This document shows positions 55,658-63,902 of a stretch of DNA of 64,000 nucleotides, piece by piece; the first letter of the stretch is position 1; each line of letters opens with the position of its first letter. Both the position numbers and the translations under genes were made by a program. The notes below the pieces were generated by a model, which saw only the letters and a list, made by a program, of their open reading frames with translations, made no database searches and was not told where the DNA came from. The stretch spans positions 714,321-778,320 of the forward strand of contig CP031964.1 in NCBI GenBank assembly GCA_003443635.1, given 5' to 3'. This DNA is from Flavobacteriaceae bacterium (GTDB taxonomy: Bacteria; Bacteroidota; Bacteroidia; Flavobacteriales; Flavobacteriaceae).

Positions 55658-57769
55658 ATGAAGAATTTTTTCCTACTTATTACTTTCTTGAGTTTTACGA
55701 ATATATTTTCACAAGAATTATCTGAATATGAAAAACCACCAGTTTTTCCTGATTGCGAATCTGAATCTGTTGAAAACTTGAGAACGTGTTTTTATAATAA
55801 TATTTCAAAGTTCGTTTATGAAAATTTTAAAATCCCAGAAATAGTAAATAATGAAAACTATAAAGGTAATATTGTTGTATTGTTTGAAGTAAATGCTAGA
55901 GGGGAATTTGTAGTGCTTTATGTAGATGCTATTTATGAAGAATTAAAAAAAGAAGTAAAGCGTGTATTTGCAGAACTTCCTGAAATTAAACCATCAACAT
56001 ATAATGGAAGACCAACCTATAAACAATACTCTTATCAGATAGATATTCCACTTACGAAATCTAAAACTAATATAGAAATTGTTAATGCTAAAACAAATAA
56101 AAATACTGTTTTATTCCCTTTAACTTTAGAAGAATCTAAAGAAATAGAATCTATAAAAAATGGAGATTTTGATAGGCAAAAGAAATTTAAAAGTCAATTA
56201 AATATTCCATTGTCACATGAAGTATATTCTCGTTTTGATAAAGCTCTAAATAGAATAGGAGTTAATACGCATACTGCGAGTAGACCTTTTTTATACGATG
56301 TAGTAAATAATCATCATGATTTTGAATCTATATTAGACTCTCTCCAATTAGATAAAAGTAGTTGGTTTGGCCGTAAGTTTTTTAACGAACATATGGTACG
56401 ATTTCAAGGTGATAATTATTGGTTTACAATAGATCCAGCAGCAGATCTCCAATTAGGTGTAGAAACAGATGAGCGTAAAGAAGATAATATTACTTACAAT
56501 AATACACGTGCTATATTTGTCCAAGGTGGAATAGGAAAAAAGTTTAGTTTTTTTAGTGCTATTTATGAAAGTCAAGGGCGATTTGCTCAGTATTTTAATG
56601 ATTTTGCAAGATCTATTCGTCCAGCTGGCGGTAATCCAGCAGTAATTCCAGGAAGAGGTATTGCAGATGAGTCTAGAGCAGGAGATTTTGATTATCCTGT
56701 AGCTGAAGGATATATATCGTATACTCCTAGTAAGTATTTTAATTTTCAATTTGGAACAGGGCAACATTTTATAGGTGACGGATATCGCTCGTTATTATTA
56801 AGTGATGTGTCTTCTAATTATCCTTATTTCAAGATTAATACTACATTCTGGAAAATTAAATACACCAATACCTTTTTGTCATTAAGAGATATTAGACCTG
56901 AAGCTACAGATGATGGAGCATTTGGAACTAAATTTGCTGTAAATCATTATTTAAGCTATAATATAAATAAGAAACTAAATATTGGCCTTTTTGAATCTGT
57001 AATTTTTTTAAACGAAGATAATAGCGGAGTAGATTTAAGTCTTTTAAATCCAATTATATTTTTAAGGAATGTAGAATTTCAAAGAGGTTCAAGAGGAGGT
57101 AATGCACTTATTGGAGCAACTGCTAAATATAAATTTAGTAATCGATTTAATATATATGGACAGTTAATTATTGATGAATTACAGTTGTCACAATTAACTA
57201 ATGGAAGCCAGAATTTTAGAAATAAACATGGTTATCAATTAGGGTTTAAATATTATGATGCGTTTAATGTGTCGGATTTGACACTTCAATTAGAATACAA
57301 TCAAGTACGGCCATTTACATTTTCTAATAATGACCCAGCACTTAGTTTTACTAATGCTAATCAACCATTAGCGCACCCTTTTGGAGCAAACTTTAGAGAA
57401 TTTATAGCTATAGCGCGTTATCGTAGTGATCGCTGGTATGGAGCAGGGCGATTAATATATGGACAAAGAGGTTTTGAAGATGATATTAACAATGTGTTTT
57501 TTGGCGGAAACAATCTTTTTGGGAGTGAAGATAATCGACCTAGTGATAACGGAAATGAGCTGCTACAAGGGAACAGAGTAAATTCAATCTATGCTGATTT
57601 AGAAATAGGATATTTACTCAACCCTGCAACAAACTTAAAATTATTTATAAATCCTATATATCGAGACTTTAGCCCAGAAACAGAAACAGAAACAGTTTTT
57701 AAAACAAATACATTGTGGTTTAATGTAGGATTTAGAACAGATTTGTTTAACTGGTACTTTGATAATTAA
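55658..57769 (+). CDS. remB: RemB-like gliding protein: TonB_C-like domain fused to a Wzi-like outer-membrane barrel
   Basis: 703 residues. Signal peptide to FSQ, then a domain of about 110 residues clearly related to the C-terminal domain of the two TonB-like neighbours (VFPDCESESVENLRTC, IVVLFEVNARGEFVVLYV, LPEIKP). From about residue 240 a beta-barrel of the capsule-assembly Wzi type follows (WFGRKFFNEHMVRFQGDNYWF, FQFGTGQHFIGDGYRSLLLSD in part). In F. johnsoniae, remB lies near sprA and supports gliding. The symbol rests on that context and the architecture. The fusion puts a TonB_C-like fold in the periplasm under a barrel. Confidence 0.7.
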   Translation: MKNFFLLITFLSFTNIFSQELSEYEKPPVFPDCESESVENLRTCFYNNISKFVYENFKIPEIVNNENYKGNIVVLFEVNARGEFVVLYVDAIYEELKKEVKRVFAELPEIKPSTYNGRPTYKQYSYQIDIPLTKSKTNIEIVNAKTNKNTVLFPLTLEESKEIESIKNGDFDRQKKFKSQLNIPLSHEVYSRFDKALNRIGVNTHTASRPFLYDVVNNHHDFESILDSLQLDKSSWFGRKFFNEHMVRFQGDNYWFTIDPAADLQLGVETDERKEDNITYNNTRAIFVQGGIGKKFSFFSAIYESQGRFAQYFNDFARSIRPAGGNPAVIPGRGIADESRAGDFDYPVAEGYISYTPSKYFNFQFGTGQHFIGDGYRSLLLSDVSSNYPYFKINTTFWKIKYTNTFLSLRDIRPEATDDGAFGTKFAVNHYLSYNINKKLNIGLFESVIFLNEDNSGVDLSLLNPIIFLRNVEFQRGSRGGNALIGATAKYKFSNRFNIYGQLIIDELQLSQLTNGSQNFRNKHGYQLGFKYYDAFNVSDLTLQLEYNQVRPFTFSNNDPALSFTNANQPLAHPFGANFREFIAIARYRSDRWYGAGRLIYGQRGFEDDINNVFFGGNNLFGSEDNRPSDNGNELLQGNRVNSIYADLEIGYLLNPATNLKLFINPIYRDFSPETETETVFKTNTLWFNVGFRTDLFNWYFDN

Positions 57770-57771
57770 AA

Positions 57772-57801
57772 AAGTCCATTAGTTTTTTAACTAATGGACT
57801 T
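57772..57801. terminator. Terminator between convergent remB-like and MBL-fold genes
   Basis: 13-bp stem (57772-57784 with 57789-57801), TTTT loop; T6 on the minus exit. Confidence 0.85.
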
Positions 57802-57822
57802 CAATTTATATAAAAAAGATTT

Positions 57823-58713
57823 TTACTTTTTTAAACTTCTATAAAACGTTCGTCTAATACGTTCGCTATTTATAAACCCACTTCCATAACCTAAATCGTC
57901 ATATTTTTTTGTAACAGCTTCATTAGCTGCAACCTCATCTTCAGTTTTCCCTTTAGCAATTTCAGCAGTAATGTTTGTATGAAGATATTGTAACATTTCT
58001 AAAAATGCTTTGTACTCTTTTTTATTAGATTCTCCACCGTGACCAGGAATGATTTTAGTTTCATTATTAATTACTAACAACCCTCGTTTTGCTGCTTCAA
58101 TGAGTCCGTTGGCGCTTCCTCCAGAATTTAAATCAATAAAAGGGTAGCCATTTGTGTTAAAATAAGTATCTCCTGTGTGTAATACATTACTATCAGTGAA
58201 ATATAATAAAGCATCACCATCTGTATGTGCATTATCTACATGAAAAACAGCAACTTGTTCGCCATTCATAGTGAGATTTAATTTATCATTAAATGTAATC
58301 ACTGGTAACGCTTCTTTAGGACGAAAAGCACCAGTTTGTCTGTTAGGTGTTTCCTTAATACGTTTTCTTACGTTATCATGCGCAAAAATAGTAGCCCCTA
58401 ACTTAGTAAAATTTTCATTTCCACCTGAATGATCTCCATGCCAATGTGTATTTGCTAAAAATCGAATTGGTTTGTCGCTCAATTTTTTAATGGCAGCGAC
58501 AATTTTATCTGTAAGTGGTGCAAATTGATCATCGATAACAAAAACACCATCATCACCTACAGAAACACCAATATTTCCACCAGCACCTATAAGCATATAT
58601 ACATTATCTGTAAGCTTTATAGTTTCAATTTGTATATTATCAAAACGCCCTTGTGCTTGCGAAACATTAAATATAAAACTGAATAATAAAATAGCGTAAA
58701 ATGAATTTTTCAT
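57823..58713 (-). CDS. Secreted metallo-beta-lactamase-fold hydrolase
   Basis: 296 residues with a signal peptide (ending VSQAQ). MBL motifs: ANTHWHGDHSGGNENF (zinc ligands), VDNAHTDGDALLYF, and IIPGHGG. The pattern resembles subclass-B1-like or quinoprotein-relay-type MBL proteins; a true antibiotic resistance role is not indicated. Substrate unknown; expected in the periplasm. Confidence 0.85.
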   Translation of the reverse strand: MKNSFYAILLFSFIFNVSQAQGRFDNIQIETIKLTDNVYMLIGAGGNIGVSVGDDGVFVIDDQFAPLTDKIVAAIKKLSDKPIRFLANTHWHGDHSGGNENFTKLGATIFAHDNVRKRIKETPNRQTGAFRPKEALPVITFNDKLNLTMNGEQVAVFHVDNAHTDGDALLYFTDSNVLHTGDTYFNTNGYPFIDLNSGGSANGLIEAAKRGLLVINNETKIIPGHGGESNKKEYKAFLEMLQYLHTNITAEIAKGKTEDEVAANEAVTKKYDDLGYGSGFINSERIRRTFYRSLKK

Positions 58714-58792
58714 AGTTAGTTAATTTAAAAGTTGGGTAAATATAATAAATCTTGACATTGGTCGTAATTATATAATTTACTTTCATTTAGGA

Positions 58793-58823
58793 TTGTTCAT
58801 AATTAAATTTAGAAGTATCTTTG
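58793..58823 (+). promoter_or_regulatory. Promoter of the ctaB-cox operon
   Basis: TTG (58793-58795), 20-nt spacer, TATCTTTG (58816-58823). It lies over an in-frame TTG at 58821, so the true ctaB start is downstream. Confidence 0.7.
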
Positions 58824-58853
58824 CACTCGCAAAACAACAGCGATATTAAACTC

Positions 58854-59750
58854 ATGTCGAGTACTGCAAATTCTTCTATTACCATAAGTTCTGTAATCTC
58901 TAATTTTAAAGAGATTACTAAAATGAGATTATCGTTAAGTGTAGTTTTTTCTTCATTAGCTGGGTATTTGTTAGGAGCAGAAACTATTAGCTTTTCTATT
59001 CTTCTTCTTTTAGCATTTGGAGGTTATTTTATGGTTGGAGCATCTAATGCGTTTAATCAAATTATAGAACGTGATTTAGATGCATTAATGCAACGCACGA
59101 AAAACAGACCAATACCTACAGGTAGAATTTCTGTAAATTCAGCATTTGTTATAGCAGTAATTTTTACAATCTCTGGAATTTCTATCCTATACATAATAAA
59201 TCCACAAACAGCAATGTTTGGAGCGATTTCAATTTTTTTATATACAAGTGCTTATACACCTTTAAAAACAAAAACACCTTTATCTGTTTTTGTAGGAGCT
59301 ATTCCTGGAGCAATCCCTTTTATGTTAGGTTGGGTAGCAGCTACAAATGATTTTGGTATTGAACCTGGCATTTTATTTATGCTTCAGTTTTTTTGGCAAT
59401 TCCCACATTTTTGGGCTATTGGATGGATGCTTCATGAGGATTATAAAAAAGCTGGATTTAATATGTTACCAACAGGAAAAAGAGATAAAGCCACTGCAGT
59501 GCAAACCATATTATATACAGTATGGACAATTTTAGTGTCAATACTTCCAGTATTTGGATTTACAGGTGAACTTAAACTAACCATTGTTGGAGCTATACTT
59601 GTATTTTTATTAGGATTAGGAATGCTATATTATGCATTTAGATTATTTAATAAAATGACGGTTATAGCAGCTAGACAATTAATGCTAGCTAGTGTTTCCT
59701 ACATAACGTTGGTGCAAGTAATATATGTTTTAGATAAATTTATTAGATAG
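58854..59750 (+). CDS. ctaB: Protoheme IX farnesyltransferase (heme O synthase)
   Basis: 298 residues from the ATG at 58854, chosen because the upstream TTG at 58821 falls in the promoter. UbiA-family prenyltransferase, about eight helices, with NAFNQIIERDLDALMQRTKNRPIPTG (first Asp-rich motif, in part: ERDLDALMQRT) and WQFPHFWAIGWMLHEDYKKAG (second, in part: HEDYKKAGFNM). It makes heme O for the A-type oxidase. One nucleotide separates it from the next gene. Confidence 0.94.
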   Translation: MSSTANSSITISSVISNFKEITKMRLSLSVVFSSLAGYLLGAETISFSILLLLAFGGYFMVGASNAFNQIIERDLDALMQRTKNRPIPTGRISVNSAFVIAVIFTISGISILYIINPQTAMFGAISIFLYTSAYTPLKTKTPLSVFVGAIPGAIPFMLGWVAATNDFGIEPGILFMLQFFWQFPHFWAIGWMLHEDYKKAGFNMLPTGKRDKATAVQTILYTVWTILVSILPVFGFTGELKLTIVGAILVFLLGLGMLYYAFRLFNKMTVIAARQLMLASVSYITLVQVIYVLDKFIR

Positions 59751-59751
59751 T

Positions 59752-60333
59752 ATGGATTTAACTCAAGGAACAATAGAGGAAAAAAATAGCAGAGCAAAAA
59801 AAATGATGCTTTGGTTTGGTATTGTGTCTTTATCAATGTCTTTTGCAGGCCTAACCAGTGCTTATATTGTTAGTAAATCTAGAGAAGATTGGTTAAAGGA
59901 TATTCAATTGCCAAATGCATTTATTATTAGTGTAGTTATAATTATATTGAGTAGCATTACTTTTATTTTAGCAAAAAAGGCATTAAAACAAGGCAAACGA
60001 GAATTAACAACAAGATTTTTATTGTTGACATTAATACTAGGAATTGGTTTTATAATTAATCAATTTTTAGGGTTTGGGGAGATCATAGAGTGGGGGTACC
60101 ATTTTACAGGACCAACGAGTAATATTACAATGACGTTTATATTTATTATCGCATTTGTACATATATTACATGTTGTTGTAGGACTAATTTGTTTAATAGT
60201 AGTAATTTATAATCATTTTAAACAAAAGTATAATACAGAGAAAATGCTTGGTTTTGAACTAGCTGCAATCTTTTGGCATTTCATAGATATTTTATGGGTA
60301 CTATTGTTTTTATTTTTATATTTCTTTAGATAA
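59752..60333 (+). CDS. Cytochrome c oxidase subunit III, short form
   Basis: 193 residues with five transmembrane helices of the subunit III type (KKMMLWFGIVSLSMSFAGLTSAYIV, in part; HVVVGLICLIVV; EL AAIFWHFIDILWVLLF). The final helix motif FWHFIDILWV matches the family. It is a distinct paralogue of the longer subunit III that follows after 44 nt. Which of the two is in the mature enzyme, or whether both are, cannot be read here. Confidence 0.88.
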   Translation: MDLTQGTIEEKNSRAKKMMLWFGIVSLSMSFAGLTSAYIVSKSREDWLKDIQLPNAFIISVVIIILSSITFILAKKALKQGKRELTTRFLLLTLILGIGFIINQFLGFGEIIEWGYHFTGPTSNITMTFIFIIAFVHILHVVVGLICLIVVIYNHFKQKYNTEKMLGFELAAIFWHFIDILWVLLFLFLYFFR

Positions 60334-60377
60334 ATAAATTGATTATTTTTGTGCAATTTTAAAAACGAGATTCATTT

Positions 60378-61376
60378 ATGGATAACACAGTAGCAAGTAC
60401 TGGAGCAGAAGATAAACCTTGGGGAGGTGGTGCAAAACCACTAAACGCAAGTTATGGAAAAATGATGATGTGGTTCTTCATCGTCTCAGATGCTTTAACT
60501 TTTTCAGGATTTTTAGCAGCCTATGGGTTTTCAAGGTTTAAATATATTGATTATTGGCCAATAGCTGATGAAGTATTTACCCACGTTCCGTTTTTTCACG
60601 GGAACTACCCAATGATTTATGTTGCATTCATGACTTTTGTTTTAATCATGTCTTCAGTAACTATGGTATTAGCTGTAGATGCGGGGCATCAAATGAAAAA
60701 AACTAAGGTTACTTGGTATATGTTCCTTACGATTATCGGAGGATTGATATTTGTTGGTTCTCAAGCTTGGGAATGGGCAACATTTATCAAAGGAGATTAC
60801 GGTGCAATTCAAACAAACGGAGGTAATATCTTACAATTTGGAGAATATGTTAATGTTGATGGAGAACAAAAGTTTAAACGTGTAGCCTTAAGAGATTTTA
60901 CAGTTGCTGAACATAAAGATAGAGTGCAACATGAGAGTAAAGAAGGGATTTGGTTTGCTAGCGAAGGGACATTACCTTCATATACTGTTGGAGAAGTTAT
61001 AAAAGGGTTGGAAGCTAATAGTAATGTGTTAGTTCGTACACAGCTAATAAATGAAGAAGGAGAAAAAACAGTTTTATCTCGTTCAGAGTCGTTAAGAATG
61101 CTTAAAGAGAATGGGAAGACAGTTGTTGAAGGAGCTAATTTAAAAGTTAATGAATATGGGTCGCCATTATTTGCAGACTTCTTCTTTTTTATAACAGGCT
61201 TTCACGGATTTCACGTATTCTCAGGAGTAATTATAAATATCATTATTTTCTTTAATGTAATAATTGGTACATACGAACGTAGAAAAAACTATGAAATGGT
61301 CGAGAAAGTTGGGCTTTACTGGCACTTTGTAGATTTAGTTTGGGTATTTGTATTTACATTCTTCTATTTAGTATAA
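60378..61376 (+). CDS. Cytochrome c oxidase subunit III, long form
   Basis: 332 residues. Family helices at both ends (KMMMWFFIVSDALTFSGFL at the start, VGLYWHFVDLVWVFVFTFFYLV at the end) and the GFHGFHVFSG motif. Between the fourth and fifth helices there is a soluble insert of about 120 residues (about 145-262; for example RVQHESKEGIWFASEG). The insert is larger than in classical subunit III and presumably faces the periplasm or cytoplasm as an extra domain. Confidence 0.9.
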   Translation: MDNTVASTGAEDKPWGGGAKPLNASYGKMMMWFFIVSDALTFSGFLAAYGFSRFKYIDYWPIADEVFTHVPFFHGNYPMIYVAFMTFVLIMSSVTMVLAVDAGHQMKKTKVTWYMFLTIIGGLIFVGSQAWEWATFIKGDYGAIQTNGGNILQFGEYVNVDGEQKFKRVALRDFTVAEHKDRVQHESKEGIWFASEGTLPSYTVGEVIKGLEANSNVLVRTQLINEEGEKTVLSRSESLRMLKENGKTVVEGANLKVNEYGSPLFADFFFFITGFHGFHVFSGVIINIIIFFNVIIGTYERRKNYEMVEKVGLYWHFVDLVWVFVFTFFYLV

Positions 61377-61395
61377 TAAGACAATTCAATTTAAA

Positions 61396-61845
61396 ATGGC
61401 AGATCACGCACACGCACATAAATTAGAAATATTTAGAGGTTTAATTAAGTTTAAATCTAATATTCAAAAAATTTGGGGAGTACTATTGTTACTTTCTATT
61501 ATTACGGCAGTAGAAGTTGTTTTAGGTATATATAAACCAGCATTTCTTAATGCACCTTGGATGACAGCTTTTGAAGGTGGTTTTTTTGCAACTTTAGGGA
61601 ACATAATATTTTCTGGTTTTATCTATATGAAACCTCTTAATTTAATATTTATACTGCTTACGATAGTAAAAGCATATTATATTACTTGGGATTTTATGCA
61701 TATGAGAGATGAGAAATCCAGTTTAAGAAAAATGGTAGTATGGACGGCAATATTCTTAATTTGTTATTTGATTTTTATCCTCTTACAAGAAGGAGGTTAT
61801 ATTGAAAGTGTCTATACTAATGGCTATGTAAAACGAGATTTTTAA
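61396..61845 (+). CDS. Cytochrome c oxidase subunit IV family protein
   Basis: 149 residues, four hydrophobic segments, His-rich start (MADHAHAHKLE) and the conserved FIYMKPLNLIFILLTIVKAYYIT region (quoted in part: VKAYYITWDFMHM). It belongs to the small membrane subunit IV group of heme-copper oxidases. 19 nt after the long subunit III gene; followed by a strong terminator. Confidence 0.85.
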   Translation: MADHAHAHKLEIFRGLIKFKSNIQKIWGVLLLLSIITAVEVVLGIYKPAFLNAPWMTAFEGGFFATLGNIIFSGFIYMKPLNLIFILLTIVKAYYITWDFMHMRDEKSSLRKMVVWTAIFLICYLIFILLQEGGYIESVYTNGYVKRDF

Positions 61846-61860
61846 TAATTTATAATCATA

Positions 61861-61890
61861 AAAAAGACGGTTTTTAAAACCGTCTTTTTT
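61861..61890 (+). terminator. Terminator after the oxidase subunit IV gene
   Basis: AAAAAGACGGTTTT / AAAACCGTCTTTTT (61861-61874, 61876-61889) with a T-run. The T-run merges into the promoter box of the next gene. Confidence 0.88.
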
Positions 61891-61897
61891 ATTTTTG
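61890..61897 (+). promoter_or_regulatory. TAnnTTTG box overlapping the terminator end
   Basis: TATTTTTG ending 4 nt before the ATG at 61902. If used, the mRNA is leaderless. The distal box would fall inside the terminator stem, so the evidence is partial. Confidence 0.45.
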
Positions 61898-61901
61898 CAC
61901 A

Positions 61902-62630
61902 ATGGGGAATAGCAAGAAAAAAACGAAAAAAATATTGATTTTAGGAATTTTATTTTTTCTTCCAGTTATATTTCTACTATTCTTATATCCATCAACTCAT
62001 AACTATAATACACTAGATGTTATAAAAGAAGATATAGTTGAACTTTCTAATTTTAAATTAGAAACAAACAACTCTTTACAATTAGAAGAAAATATAACAA
62101 TACTAGGTTTTTTTGGGAAAACTCCAATGGATAAAGCTATAACAGCCCTAAATCTAAAAGAATTAATCTATGATAATTTTACGGGGTTTAAAAGATTTCA
62201 AATAGTTATATTAATGCCTAATGGTACTCAAGATCAAGTAAAATTATTAAAGAAAGAATTAGAGAAACCAGATCAACTTAAATATTGGCAATTTGCTTAT
62301 GGAAGTGAATCAGATATTGTTGAGGTTTATAGAAGCTTAAAATATAATAAAGGATTAAGTGCGAATTTGGATACAGATAATGTTTTTATAATTGATAAAG
62401 AACGAAATCAAAGAGGGAGAATAGATGACAGAACAGATAAAGAAATAGAAAAAAATGCTAAGATTTATGGATTAAATTCTTATAACTGTATAGAAGTCTC
62501 TGAAATTAAAAATAAAATGAGCGAAGATATGCGTATTTTGTTTACAGAATATAGACAAAAGCGAAAAGGAAATTTTGATTCTTCATCCCGAAGAGTAGAA
62601 GATATTAAAGAAAATGGCAAAGAAAACTAA
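61902..62630 (+). CDS. Membrane-anchored Sco-like thioredoxin-fold protein without the copper cysteines
   Basis: 242 residues. N-terminal anchor (ILILGILFFLPVIFLLFLYP), then a fold that follows the Sco pattern of the next gene: ITILGFFGKTPMDKAI where Sco has the CxxxC loop, FQIVILMPNG, a YGSESDIVEVYRSL segment, and VFIIDKERNQRGRIDDR near the end. The only cysteine is in the C-terminal part (YNCIEV). I infer a degenerate Sco partner. It overlaps the sco gene by 17 nt, so expression is coupled. Confidence 0.7.
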   Translation: MGNSKKKTKKILILGILFFLPVIFLLFLYPSTHNYNTLDVIKEDIVELSNFKLETNNSLQLEENITILGFFGKTPMDKAITALNLKELIYDNFTGFKRFQIVILMPNGTQDQVKLLKKELEKPDQLKYWQFAYGSESDIVEVYRSLKYNKGLSANLDTDNVFIIDKERNQRGRIDDRTDKEIEKNAKIYGLNSYNCIEVSEIKNKMSEDMRILFTEYRQKRKGNFDSSSRRVEDIKENGKEN

Positions 62631-63360
62631 TTATTCATATGTCGGAATTGCATTAATAATTCTTGTTTTTGGAATTATTTTTGTCCCCCGCATTATAGAT
62701 CGTATTAGCGATAGTGATATAACTCGTACAGAAAGTAGGAGTAAAAAAGTAAGTACTCAAATTACTGACGAAACTCCACTAGAGTATATAACCCAAAATG
62801 GTGTTAATAGGAAAGTGCCAGCATTTAGTTTTACGAATCAAGATGGTAAAACGATTACTAATAAAGACTTTGAAGGGAAAGTGTATTTAGTAGAATTCTT
62901 TTTTACAAGCTGCCCAACGATTTGCCCTAGAATGAATCGCAATTTGGTTCAAATTCAAAATAATTTTAAAACACTTGATAACTTCGGAATAGCGTCTTTC
63001 TCCATTACTCCAGATTACGATACTCCAGAGGTGTTAAAAGCTTATGCTAAACGTTATGGGATCACAAATCCTAATTGGCATTTAATGACAGGTGATCAAA
63101 CAGAAATATATAAACTTGCTAATGAAGGTTTTTATCTCCATGTAGCCGAAGATGAGGCAGAAGAAGGGGGATTTTCACACTCAGGAAACTTTGCACTCAT
63201 CGATAAGAATGGATTTATTCGTTCTAGAGTAGATGATTTTGGAAATCCAAAAATTTATTATCGAGGCATTATCAGCGAAGATGAAAAATTTGATGAAGAT
63301 GGAGCAGAAGAAGAGATAAGTATTTTAAAAGAAGATATCGCTAAACTATTAAAAGAATAA
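62614..63360 (+). CDS. SCO1/SenC copper chaperone for cytochrome oxidase
   Basis: 248 residues: N-terminal anchor (about 9-26), thioredoxin fold with the copper motif FTSCPTICPRM (Cys100, Cys104), SITPDYDTPEVLKAYA, and the distal copper-ligand histidine in FSHSGNFALIDK. Sco proteins assemble the CuA site of oxidase subunit II, here CoxB at 29218. Located in the second oxidase locus. Confidence 0.93.
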   Translation: MAKKTNYSYVGIALIILVFGIIFVPRIIDRISDSDITRTESRSKKVSTQITDETPLEYITQNGVNRKVPAFSFTNQDGKTITNKDFEGKVYLVEFFFTSCPTICPRMNRNLVQIQNNFKTLDNFGIASFSITPDYDTPEVLKAYAKRYGITNPNWHLMTGDQTEIYKLANEGFYLHVAEDEAEEGGFSHSGNFALIDKNGFIRSRVDDFGNPKIYYRGIISEDEKFDEDGAEEEISILKEDIAKLLKE

Positions 63361-63361
63361 C

Positions 63362-63895
63362 ATGCGAACCGAACACGATATTTTAAAAGAAAAATCTTAT
63401 AATAAATGGATAGTTGCACTATCTATAATTATACCAATTGTTGTCGCAAGTTTGTTTAGAATAAAGCTTCCTAATGTAGAACCGTTAACATACCTACCCC
63501 CAATTTATGCAACCATAAATGCAGTTACAGCGTTGATTTTAGTTTTAGCATTTGTAGCCATTAGAAATAAAAATATTATACTTCATAAAAAACTAATGTC
63601 ATTTGCAATTATTCTTTCAACTTTATTTTTAATATTGTACATCGCGTATCATATGACTAGTGATTCTACTAAATTCGGAGGTGATAATGCTATAAAATAT
63701 GTGTATTACTTTATATTAATTACACACATAATTTTATCAATAATAATAATTCCTTTTGTTTTAATTACTTATGTTAGAGCAATTACTAATAATATAGAGA
63801 AACATAAAAAAATTGCTAAAATTACTTTTCCTTTATGGCTTTATGTGGCTGTTTCAGGAGTTTTAGTATTTATTTTAATTTCTCCTTACTATTAA
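63362..63895 (+). CDS. DUF420 membrane protein
   Basis: 177 residues with five transmembrane helices. Histidines at membrane edges (ILHKKLMSFA, YIAYHMTSD, ITHIILSI) fit the DUF420 family, which is often next to cytochrome oxidase genes and may have a role in heme or copper handling. Starts 1 nt after the sco stop codon, so it is in the same operon. Confidence 0.85.
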   Translation: MRTEHDILKEKSYNKWIVALSIIIPIVVASLFRIKLPNVEPLTYLPPIYATINAVTALILVLAFVAIRNKNIILHKKLMSFAIILSTLFLILYIAYHMTSDSTKFGGDNAIKYVYYFILITHIILSIIIIPFVLITYVRAITNNIEKHKKIAKITFPLWLYVAVSGVLVFILISPYY

Positions 63896-63902
63896 TATAC
63901 AA

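Noticed and set aside
57823..58713. Beta-lactam resistance gene
   Set aside because: The MBL fold is used by many hydrolases; motifs outside the zinc site do not point to a true carbapenemase.
58821..58853. TTG start of ctaB at 58821
   Set aside because: The codon is part of the TATCTTTG promoter box; the ATG at 58854 gives a normal UbiA-family N-terminus.
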